From Trifolium pratense (lineage: Eukaryota; Streptophyta; Magnoliopsida; Fabales; Fabaceae): a DNA stretch of 64,000 nucleotides. Location of the stretch: positions 5,245,322-5,309,321 of the forward strand of contig NC_060062.1 of the NCBI RefSeq assembly GCF_020283565.1. The letters run 5' to 3'. The notes beneath the pieces are model-generated. The model was not told the DNA's origin and did no database searches. It was given only the letters and a program-made list of their open reading frames with translations. Below are positions 37,360-48,800 of the stretch, one piece after another (the stretch's first letter is position 1; every line of letters starts with the position of its first letter). Position numbers and translations under genes: made by a program.

Positions 37360-37649
37360 AATAATCGCTTTGATTCGATTGAGCTGTTCAGTTTGGTTAT
37401 AATAGGGTTTCTATTGTTTTTAGCATTTCTACTATCTTTAGGGTTTTAACTTTTAATTGTTAAAATAAAATGTGTTTAGTTCAATGGTTTAAAAACCAGA
37501 CATAAGATCCAACGCAAGACCTCGATGGCATGGTTTAATTAGTTCAACCCGAATAACAATTAAATAAAATAAAAAATATGGTGCTCAACACCAAGAACCG
37601 CTCACCATTTTCAACATCAATAAAAACCCACATTTAATACTCAAGCCCT

Positions 37650-37925
37650 ATTTGGATAAACAGCTTATATCACAAGCGCTAGTCATGATAAGCACTTATG
37701 TATAAACTTACTTACATAAGCTATTTATATAGGAAAAGATGAAATTAAATTATTTTTGTATATGCTACAAGCTATTTTTTATCTTGGAAAACTTATGGAA
37801 ATGAATTGAGAGAAGCTTATAAAAAATGTCATAAGCTAATTTTATAAGTTCTCCCATTCCCAAACCGTCTGACAAAAGCTGTGCCAATAGATAAACTCAA
37901 ATAAGACAATCCAAACAGTCCTATT
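37650..37925. mobile_element. MITE-like element in WDR43 leader intron
   Basis: Begins AGCCCTATTTGGATAAACAG and ends AATCCAAACAGTCCTA; the outer ends are inverted copies of TTTGGAT/ATCCAAA, and several ATAAGCT/AGCTTAT pairs lie inside. The duplicate at 18655-18895 carries the left part but loses the right end, so the duplication breakpoint falls inside this element. Confidence 0.5.
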
Positions 37926-38468
37926 CCTAAGCATCATTTAGAAATAATATTTCAATGGAAGCATCTATACAATGAAAACAAATGAGAATGAGAAACAGTT
38001 ACTTGAACACTTCAATACTCACTAATGAAAAAATTGGAACACAAATTGAACTAAAACAAGTTAAAGCTTCATTATCATAATGAGAACCGAAAACTACTGA
38101 ACACAAAAACCTACCGGATGATGTTCCTGACGGCGGCGGAATGAACAGGACGTACGTGACGGCGGGAAGAGGGGGCAAAAAGGAATTCTCTCTGGAGAGA
38201 AAATTGCACGCACGACAGAGAGAGAGAGAGAGAGAGAGAGAGTAATTAGGGATTCTTCTAAAACGCTACACCAGTTTTCGGTTTATTTTATTTGATCTGA
38301 TTTGATATTCTCCGGTTCAAACTGTTTTATATGGTTTTTTCTTTTTTCCGATTTACCTATTTTTAAATTCAACCTCATTCAAATTAAATCCGTAAAACAA
38401 TTAAAATAAACAGATAATATTGGATGAATTCCAATGTCAAAGTTTATAAAAATCACTCAAATTTTTTT

Positions 38469-38573
38469 GCGTGACTCAGTTGGTAGGAATATCATACTAT
38501 ATGTACATGAGTCTGGATTCGAATCCGGAACATTTCATTTTTTTAAATCATTAGGTTACTTGACAAAAAAAAC
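38469..38573 (+). mobile_element. tRNA-derived SINE (short copy)
   Basis: GTGACTCAGTTGGTAGG at the start is an A-box-type sequence and GGATTCGAATCC at 38515-38526 is a B box. The 3' end is GTTACTTGACAAAAAAAA. Shorter than the split SINE at 38748-39535 and apparently missing its middle. It looks like a tRNA gene at first sight but cannot form one. Confidence 0.65.
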
Positions 38574-38747
38574 CGCTTGAATTAAATTAGATTTTAGATT
38601 GAATCGTAAAATTGAATTAAAATCATACATATATTTTAGGATTTGGTTAAATATTTATAAATATTTTAAATTTTATTTTTAGTCCTATAAAAAATTTCAG
38701 TAACTTTTGGTCCCTTAAAAGTTTTCTTCCGCAACTTACTCTCTACT

Positions 38748-39535
38748 TTTTTTTTCGTTAAGTAGTCTAGTGGTTAGAAAATCCACCTTAAAAGTGAATA
38801 AGAGTCTGTTTGGTTCGAGATAAATGGAGGGACGGGATAGGAGGTGAGGGGTAGTCTTTGACCAAAAATATGTTTTTTGTTATTAAATCTTTCTTTAAAA
38901 AAAATAAACGTTTTTTATTTTTGAAAAAAAAAATTAAAAACAAAAAAAAGTCTCTGTTTTTAAAAGAGATTTGATTGGTTAAGAAAATTTATTTTTAATC
39001 TTTTTTGGTCAAAATTATCGACTCAACTCCCCTCCTCTCCATCTACTTCGAATCAAAATTTAAAAACAAACTTTTTTAACCAATCAAATCTCTCTAATAA
39101 TTGAGACTTTTTATTTTTAATTTTTTTTTCAAGAATAAATTTTTTTTTTTAAAAAAAAAAATAATAATAAGAAACATTTTTTGTCAAGATTACCCCCTCA
39201 CCTTCCCTCTCTTCTCCTCCATCTACTTCAGTGGAGTGTCACAGGTTCGAATCCGGGCTCCTGCACATATAATGTGATGTCCCTACCAATCAAATCTCTC
39301 TAATAATTGAAACTTTTTGTTTTTAATTTTTTTTCAAAAATAAAAAATGTTTTTCTTAAAAAAATAAATAAATAATAAGAAGAAACATTTTTTTGTCAAG
39401 ATTACCCCTCACCTCCCCTCTCTTCCACTCTATCTACTTCGAACCAAACGGACCTTAAGTGGAGTGTCACAGGTTCGAACCCGGCTCGTGCACATATAAT
39501 ACGATATCCCTACCAACTGAGCTAATCTCACAAGG
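38748..39535 (-). mobile_element. tRNA-derived SINE split by a MITE
   Basis: The 5' half is on the minus strand from 39535 to 39456: GATTAGCTCAGTTGGTAGGG (A box), GGTTCGAACC (B box), then GTGACACTCCACTTA. The 3' half is 38802-38748: TTATTCACTTTTAAGGTGGA, TTTTCTAACCACTAGACTAC, then an A run. Removing 38803-39455 and one TTA restores the familiar junction CCACTTATTCACTTTT. Identified from boxes and recalled legume SINE structure. Confidence 0.8.
38803..39455. mobile_element. PIF/Harbinger-like MITE inserted in the SINE
   Basis: Inverted ends GAGTCTGTTTGGTTCGAGAT and, in complement, AGGTCCGTTTGGTTCGAAGT. TAA on both sides (38800-38802 and 39456-39458) is the 3-bp duplication expected of this superfamily. 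Inside, about 230 bp is duplicated in tandem (39180-39260 and 39385-39470 share TTTTGTCAAGATTACCCC), and that duplication has carried along a second fragment of the SINE at 39230-39282. Confidence 0.75.
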
Positions 39536-39694
39536 ACAACTTACTCTCTACTTTTAATCAAACTCTTATTTTTTTTACATTTTTAAATATTTTTTATCCG
39601 TGTTTGGTGATACATTTATTAGTTATGATCTTTAACTTTTAAATTTAATTTTCATACATAAATTTTAAATTAAATTTCACTTATTCATAAATGT

Positions 39695-39711
39695 CCGGTG
39701 CATCGCACGGG
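39695..39711. repeat. GC-rich palindrome upstream of isochorismatase exon 1
   Basis: CCGGTGCATCGCACGGG forms a short hairpin with one mismatch. It closely resembles the palindrome at 39949-39965. Such hairpins sit near the ends of some plant Helitrons, but no canonical terminus (CTRR) follows here. Confidence 0.45.
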
Positions 39712-39869
39712 TAGTTAAAAAAAAGAAAATCCAAATTTGAGGTTCATGTTTATTGCAAGCGTCTTTGCTGTAAGATCGTTTACATAATATTGATAAACAA
39801 CTCAATTGGCCAAAATCTTTGTAACTGAACTCAAAATCCGAGCTTGGTGAAGTTATTGATCCTTTAGGA

Positions 39870-42800
39870 ATGACAGAGAATTGGAATCACACAGCTCTTC
39901 TTGTAATCGACATGCAGGTAGTTGTTTGTTAATATACTAGATATCCGACCCGTGCAACGCACGGGCAAGCATTTGTTATATATTTTAATTGTTAGTACCA
40001 TGATAAATAGTTAGGCATAATATTAAGATATCAAACATTAACCTACAAATAATCGAATAATACGAAATAGTACAATAATAATGACATAGGTCAATCAATA
40101 ATACAACACATGATTTTTAAAGTAGAATTTGAAACTCATACTAATCAAAATATAATAAAACAACACATGGTTCAAACCATAATAAAACATCACATGGTTC
40201 TTAAAACATAAGCTAAACTAAACAAATGATAAATAGAGTTAATCATGTTGGTCGATGATTCCAACATTCAAAATTTCTGGTGGATATAAAAGAGTAATCC
40301 TAAGCCTGGAACCGATGTTGATATTAGCTTGTTTGATAAATGCAATCCACCCTTGACTTATATACTTCTCATTCATATTCCTTTGTGATGTATGAATCAT
40401 GCAATTCATAGAAATGTTTGAGTTATCCAAAATCAGAAGAATCTCTCGTTGCTGAGGTAGCAAATAGTTAGACACGATAGTTCGGGGGAAATGCTGTCCA
40501 GTTGAATAATATAATAAAGGCTACATAAAATCATACAACTCCAGTGCATTTTTTAGATATATAAAATTTGAAAATTAATATTAAATTTAATGGATAAACA
40601 AAATGGATACACAAATCATAGAGCTTATAATAAAGGCTACATAAAATCTTACAGTCCCCGTGCGTTTTTGAGAGATACGAAATTTGAAATTTATTTATGG
40701 TAAAAGATATATCATATTACACGGTTACATTATGAAATTATAAATTCAATTAAAAAATTAATGTAATCTTGAATGGATAGACAAAATGGATGCACAATAC
40801 ATAGAGCGTATGATAAAGTCTAGAAAAAATCATACAGTCCCCGTGTATTTTTGAGAGATACGAAATTTGAAATTTATTTAATGTAAAAGATATATCATAT
40901 TACACGGTTACATTATGAAATTATAAATTCAATTAAAAAATTAATGTAATCTTGAATGGATAGACAAAATGGATGCACAAAACATAGAGCGTATGATAAA
41001 GTCTACATAAAATCATACAGTCCCCGTGCATTTTTGAGAGATACCAAATTTGAAATTTATTTATGGTAAAAGATATATCATAATACACGGTTACATTATG
41101 AAATTATAAATTCAATTAAAAAATTAATGTAATCTTGAATGGATAGACAAACTGGATGCACAAAACATAGAGCGTATGATAAAGTCTACATAAAATCATA
41201 CAGTCCCCGTCCCTTTTTGAGAGATATGAAATTTGAAATTTATTTATGGTAAAAGATATATCATATTACACGGTACCATTATGAAATTATAAATTCAATT
41301 AAAAAATTAATGTAATCTTGAATGGATAGACAAAATGGATGCACAAAACATAGAGCGTATGATAAAGTCTACATAAAATCATACAGTCCCCGTGCATTTT
41401 TTGAGAGATACCAAATTTGAAATTTATTTATGGTAAAAGATATATCATATTACACGATTACATTATGAAATTATAAATTCAATTAAAAAATTAATGTAAT
41501 CTTGAATGGATAGACAAAATGGATACACAAAACAGGGCTTATAATAAAGTCTACATAAAATCATACAGTCCCCGTGCATTTTCGAGAGATACGAAATTTG
41601 AAATTTATGGTAAAAGATATATCATATTACACGGTACCATTATGAAATTATAAATTCAATTAAAAAATTAATGTAATCTTGAATGGATAGACAAAATGGA
41701 TACACAAAACATAGAGCTTATAATAAAGTCTACATAAAATCATACAGTCCCCGTGCATTTTCGAGAGATACGAAATTTGAAATTTATTTATGGTAAAAGA
41801 TATATCATATTACACGGTTACATTATGAAATTATAAATTCAATTAAAAAATTAATGTAATCTTGAATTGATAGACAAAATGGATGCACAAAACATAGAGC
41901 GTATGATAAAGTCTACATAAAATCATACAGTCCCCGTGCATTTTTGAGAGATACCAAATTTGAAATTTATTTATGGTAAAAAATATATCATATTACACGG
42001 TTACATTTTGAAATTATAAATTCAATTAAAAAAGTAATGTAATCTTGAATGGATAGACAAAATGGATACACAAAACATAGAGCTTATAATAAAGTCTACA
42101 TAAAATCATACAGTCCCCGTGCATTTTCTGAGATACGAAATTTGAAATTTATTTATGGTAAAAGATATATCATATTAACGGTACCATTATGAAATTATAA
42201 ATTCAATTAAAAAATTAATGTAATCTTGAATTGATAGACAAAATGGATACACAAAGCATATAGCTTATAATAAAGTCTACATAAAATCATACAGTCCCCG
42301 TGCATTTTCGAGAGATACGAAATTTGAAATTTATTTATGGTAAAAGATATATTATATTACACGGTACCATTATGAAATTATAAATTCAATTAAAAAATTA
42401 ATGTAATCTTGAATTGATAGACAAAAATGGATACACAAAACATAGAGCGTGTAATAAAGTCTACATAAAATCATACAGTCCCCGTGCATTTTTGAGAGAT
42501 ACGAAATTTGAAATTTATTTATGGTAAAACATATATCATATTACACGGTACCATTATGAAATTATAAATTCAATTAAAAAATTAATGTAATCTTGAATGG
42601 ATAGACAAAATGGATACACAAAACATAGAGCTTATAATAAAGTCTACATAAAATCATACAGTCCCCGTGCATTTTCGAGAGATACGAAATTTGAAATTTA
42701 TTTATGGTAAAAGATATATCATATTACACGGTACCATTATGAAATTATAAATTCAATTAAAAAATTAATGTAATCTTGAATGGATAGACAAAAATGGATA

Positions 42801-45800
42801 CACAAAACATAGAGCGTATAATAAAGTCTACATAAAATCATACAGTCCCCGTGCATTTTTGAGAGATACGAAATTTTAAATTTATTTATGGTAAAAGATA
42901 TATCATATTACACGGTTACATTATGAAATTATAAATTCAATTAAAAAATTAATGTAATGTTTCTTAAAAAAAAATTAATGTAATCTTGAATGGATAGACA
43001 AAATAGATACACAAAACATAGAGCGTATGATAAAGTCTACATAAAATCATACAGTCCCCGTGAATTTTTCAGAGATACGAAATTTGAAATTTATTTATGG
43101 CAAAATTTATTTATTTTTCAGATAGAGCGTATAATAAAGGCTACATAAAATCTTACAGTCCCCGTGTGTTTTTTAGATATATAAAATTTGAAAATTAATA
43201 TTAAATTTAATGGATAAACAAAATGGATATACAAAATATATAGCGTATAATAAAGACTACATAAAATCTTACCGTCCACATGTGTTTTTTTGAGATATAA
43301 AATTTGAAAATTAATATTAAATTTAATGGATAAACCAAATGGATACACAAAACATAGAGCGTATAATAAAGTCTACATAAAATATTACAGTCCCCATGCG
43401 TTTTTTAGAGATATAAAATTTGAAAATTAATATTAAATTCATATACATCGTGATTTGTGATCCAATGTGTTTCGCATAATTTGATGGTTAAATACTTATT
43501 CAAATTGAGATTTAAGACATTAGTTTTTAGTGCAACATTGCTTTTCATGTTTATTATTACATTGATAATCTCTTAATCTATGTCAAGTTTCCTTATGTTT
43601 TCGTCCTCTTGCTTTTCTTTAACTGTATCATTATAGGTATGTTATTTAATGAGGATTTGTTGTATGAGATGAAGTTGAGAACACATTGCAAAATAAAAAA
43701 GAGCAACATGTGTTCATACTTATGTAGTGGATATACTATAACATAGCAAACTTAATGTTATATTTTAATGTCATTTTTATTTTCATTCAAGAATTTTTTT
43801 CAAATTCCATTAAGAGAAAAACTCATGAACTAAAGAAAGTTAATACCATTACGGTAAACTTAAACTATATAAAACCCTTTTTAAACATTGTATTATCATG
43901 GATAAATCCTTTGGAAGTTAAAAACCCATTTTGCAACCCTATCGATATTTCGGCTCACAATCTCCTTTAGATGTAAAACCAAATCTGTAAAAAATAAAAA
44001 TAAAAATAGCATTAGTAAATAATACACAATAAGAAAATACTTATATTATTGGAAAGAAACTATAAAGTTAAAGTGAAAGAATTCATCATTAACACTTTTG
44101 TCAAATAAGAGTGTCTAAGCTTAAACAAAAGATTACCAAACCATGTAGTTTGAAGAAGTGGGTCGTTCTAATTCTAATAAGTTATAAATATATAATAAGA
44201 TATATATCTTAATAAAAACTATGCAGAAGACACTATAATGAGGCAAATGTAGTTAAAATCTAAGGAATGCTTCGACAAAAGATAATCAAACCATGTAGTT
44301 TGAATACTTGAGCCATTCTTTTTTTTTGTTGTACATACACTTGAGTCTTTCTAATAAGATATGAATAACACGCTATAATGACACACAAATCACAGAAGTA
44401 ACAAAATTGAATTAAAAATAAGTCTACACACCTTTAACAACTTTCACTTTTAAGACCTATAATTCCTTCTACAAAATTGTTTCCATAGATTGGTATGATT
44501 TGGAATTCCTTCCCTTCAGCATCCATGAGTCAGACATTTATATCGGATTCAATTTGCGGTAAAAGTTAGTTGTTCTTATGCATTAAAGTATAATAGAATC
44601 CAAACCATGAGACCACAGGTACTGCCTATTGCCTACTACTCTTTGTTCCTTTTCAACGCGAATGTTTACACTATACCAATGAAATTTTTAGAGTTCCAAT
44701 TTCCCTTACATGTACCACATGTAGTCTCTAACTTAAATATGCTAACTTGAAACAAAACATACTTAATCAAAAAATGAATGTGTTAAAAAAATGATTGGGA
44801 GAAGAATCCAGCAAACAAATTCAGAGTCAATAAAAAATGAAACACACCCAGATTAGTTAGAAGGTCAATGTGGTTTGTCCAAAAGAGCAAACACATAAAC
44901 ATTCTTACTAAAAAGTTCGAACAAAGTAACAAAAAATTAAATCATAGTCAAAGAGTGAAGACACTTACTTGTTTATAGAACTTGAAAAATGTAGAGTGTG
45001 TAGAATTCGATTTAAATCCTCCCATAATGCAATTACTTCATCTACATATATTTCTCACAGGTCTTTAAGATATAAATACTTGAAGAATAATGCACATGCT
45101 TAAAACAATGCTTCAAAAGTAAAAGTATCAAATAATATGAAGTTAAGTCTTGAAAATCATTTACTAATGGCCTTTACAGGTGCTTATGAATTGGAACAGA
45201 TAGAGGATAAGCCAATCTCTTGAACGTAATGAACACAGAGCATAAATCATCCATTGCTTTGAGTCACTTAAAACAAATTCTCAAAACAAAAAGTATCACA
45301 CTATAAGTGATCCACTTATATTTGCAAAACAAAAAGTAGCACCAATATAAGTTGAAGTTCAGTTTTACTACCAGCATTATTAACTAATCAAAGGGAAAGC
45401 TTACCTCTGTAAAATGCATACTATCAACTCATTTGTGCATGCATGAATGGCTAGATCTGAAACCAAAAAAAGATGTCATTAGAAACCTGATGAATAGTAA
45501 ATAAGATTCACAATAAAGAAAATAACATTTCATAATAAAAAACAATAGTAATCATAAGATAAAATGAATCTCAATTCTACCTTGATGTTTATGATTTGCT
45601 CTTTATATACCACTCCTCTTGTAGGTGACAAAATATCAATATCCTATTCCAAGTTGAAGTTTTTACATGGTTCCACACTTTTAACACAATTAGGTATTAT
45701 ACATTTTAAGTTAAAAAAACTCCTGCAATTAAAATTTTGATATTCAAAAAATAAACCTTAAAAAATGTATAGGAAAAAGAACCAATCAAATAGAAGCATA

Positions 45801-48800
45801 TTTCGTCCCTTTTCAATAGAGTGGTCATACCACTCTAAATCATGGCAAATTCTTTACAAAAGAGAGATTATACCACTCTCAATCAAATAGAAGCACATTT
45901 TATTCCTTTTTAATAAGCCTTACATCAAATAAATGGCAGTAGAGTAAGAAGCAACATCACCATAGATTGAACAAAAATATAATAGATTTGGAATCCGAAA
46001 ATGAATTGAAAATAAATCTGGAATCCAAAAACTAAAATGGATCTGAAGTGCTTACCTTCGCTGCAGTCGTGTGCTCTACTTCATCGATCTTTGTGGTCGC
46101 TAGGTTTGTGAACTTGGACAAACAATAACAGAGAAATCAAGGAATCAAAGAACCACATAATGAGGAGTTTTCAAATACAATCAAGCTATGTACCTCACCA
46201 TCAAGGAATGACAATAATTCAAGGAATCAAAATAAAAGTAATTAAAAATATCAAACTATAATTGATCCACTTATAAAGGCATCACAAAATAAATAAAAAT
46301 TGAAGAGAAATGTGAAATCAGAAACCAATAGTTAGCAAAAATGATAAAAAAAATTATAAGTTGTGGTACTTATAATCATTTCATTGGCACTTGGTTGTTG
46401 GATCAAAAACTAAACCATGGAAATTCATGTGTGAAGCAAATCCATCCACTAATTTCAAAGTCAGGTAAAAAATTAAGGAAATAGAGAGTAGCAAAAGCAA
46501 ATCCCTTCTAACTCTATAAATTCAAACTCTAGTTTAATCCATACAAAAAAAAATTATTATTAAAACATGTCAAATTACATTTTTTAATCAAACTCTAATT
46601 CCAAAACACCATAAAATGAACTTTGATTAGGATTTAGAACATTAGGGATTTCGGAACAAAAAAACGCCAATTAAATGTTACCAGAAAAATAGGGTAGACA
46701 TAGTTTGCGAATCATCCGAATCAGCAACCCCATGTCAGAATCTATCACGACCAAGATCTTCGGCGATTTTGCGGTGAAACTGAAACAACAAACATAAAAA
46801 CAAAATCATATTCATTTGAAATCAATAGAGTTAGAAAAACAGTTATTATAGCAAAATATTTAAACAATATATTTAGAAAATCAAAAGACATACTTTGTTT
46901 TTTGAGAAGCCCTTTGAACATTCATTTATGAAGATAGCTGCAAAGAAAATACATAACTCATTAAACAGAACAATGGTGAAACCCATGACATTCAAAGCCA
47001 AGAAAAACAATACCTCTTTAACTGGTTCCAGCGGTGTGTCCTTGTCAATGGCGGTTCCGACAAAGTCGTTGTGTATGAAAGGTTCCTTCTATCGCCGCTT
47101 CAATTGATATTTTCCTTGAATTCAAAATCAAAGTTACTCCACGTATCTAAGTGAAAACAAAAAAATAGAATCAGATTCATTTGAAACAACAACAATAAGA
47201 GAAACAAAAAATCATCAATGGGTATTTTGAAGGTAATAAACAATAAAACTCAAAAAATTCAAGGCCAATAAGAAGAGAGAAAAGCAATAAGAAGCAAATG
47301 AGAAAAAAAAATTGATGTTTACCGTTGATTGTCTTCTGCAAGCCAATAATGAAGAAAAAATGGAGGAAAGCAGTAGAAAGAAGAATATCAAAGGGATAGG
47401 TGGAAAACAGAGAGAAATAGGGGGAGGTTTGAGATTCAAAATTTGAAGGTGTTATTTTGAATTTGAAATTTGAATTGAGGAGCTTGCAGCAACGTGATTT
47501 GTCTCTGATAAAGTTGTTTTAGGTTGCATGTAAAAGGGATGAGTGAGAACAATTCAGAATTTGCCTAAACAATATTACCCAAAATGAAGAGATGCTGAAA
47601 GGGACAAGACCTTTGTTGCTTCTGACCATATTCTTTCTTTTTTTCATCTGTTTGGGCTTCTCGCAATGGGCCTTGCATTTTCGACCCAGTTTTCTGGCCC
47701 TTTGATCATTTCTTCACACTTTTTTCCCTCCATCAACAATTTTGAAAACATTGCCTAAATTAGGATAAATTTTTGTCTAAACATGAAAGCTCAGATCCTA
47801 TGTGGACAACCTTAGAGGTTGACACCTGTTTTTTTTTACTATTTGTTGGTTTGCATTTGTGTAGTTGTAGAGATGTTCTGTCTCTTTCCTTAGGATGTTT
47901 TGTTTTTTTTTTTGTTTTTTTGGAGAAATTAAAGATTTTTGTATCTGGATTTGTTTGCAGAAAGATTTTATAGAAGATGGAAGTCCTATGCTAGTAAAAG
48001 GAGGAAAAGATATTATCCCAAATGTTATTAAGGCTGTGGAAGTTGCTAGACAACGTGGAGTTCTCATTGTTTGGGTAATCAATCATCACTCCCTTCCTTT
48101 TAATGGATATGACTCCTCCAAAAGTAAAAATGTTGTTTTTGGGACAACCAATTTTCCTAACACATGTGACACCTGGTTAATCACATGCAAAATTGTGGTT
48201 AATTTAGTTGAGTATATGTTAATTTTGATCACGTTGAAAACTGTGAAATTGTAGTTAATCATTTAGTTGAATTAACCACGATTTTGCATGTGATTAATCA
48301 GGTGTCACAGCGGTTTAGGAAATAAAGGGTGTCTTAATATCATTATTCATAAAATTAGTACTATTCCATGTGGCACTGACACTTCAGATCGAAAGGCATG
48401 TCTCAGACATGTTAAGTGACTTATCTACTTACAATTACTTCCATTTTATCATTATTTTAAGTGTTTACGTGTTGTTGTCAGTGTTGTGTCTAGTGTCGGC
48501 GTCAAGTATTGGTTCTTTATAGGTATTACTATCAATCATTGATTAATCTAGGTTAGATATTATAAAGTGAATATTATCAACAATTGATTAACAAATCCAA
48601 TATTACTTCCCTGTATAAATTAAGCTTGATTCATTTGCTTGTTTGTATATTTTAGGGTCCATTTTATTTTTCCTAAGCATGTATATTTAGATTACAAGCA
48701 ATTATTTGTAAGAGATCAATGTTTTATACTATTAAGAGGTGTCTCGTGTACCTATAAATACCTATGTACTAGTGCATTCACAAAATAAGTCTAGAAATCA

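Larger units (their letters stand above)
36587..38250 (-). promoter_or_regulatory. WDR43 leader: two 5' UTR segments, leader intron, GA tract
   Basis: Upstream of the ATG an acceptor (GATTTAG|GTGC at 36628/36627) pairs with a donor (CATCCG|GTAGGT at 38115/38114), giving a 1.5-kb leader intron. The first leader exon would run from about 38250 to 38115. A (GA)n tract at 38214-38242 lies near the presumed transcription start, and such tracts are common in plant core promoters. The leader intron contains the dispersed element at 37207-37359 and a MITE-like piece at about 37650-37925. Confidence 0.6.

Noticed and set aside
38469..38530. Possible tRNA gene (A- and B-box sequences)
   Set aside because: Boxes are spaced and surrounded as in tRNA-derived SINEs, with an A tail at 38566-38573. 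No cloverleaf with paired acceptor stem can be drawn.
40505..43440. CRISPR-like array
   Set aside because: Units are 183 bp and contiguous with no variable spacers, in plant nuclear DNA; it is a tandem repeat.
47215..47439. 74-codon minus-strand ORF resembling a secreted peptide
   Set aside because: Phe/Leu/Ser run from a purine-rich plus strand, no cysteine pattern. It lies in intron 1 of the isochorismatase gene.
39870..47960. Treating exon 1 and exons 2-5 of the isochorismatase gene as separate genes because of the 8-kb gap
   Set aside because: The donor after VIDMQ and the acceptor before KDFIEDG are in the same phase and reconstitute the contiguous family sequence; neither half has an alternative partner nearby.
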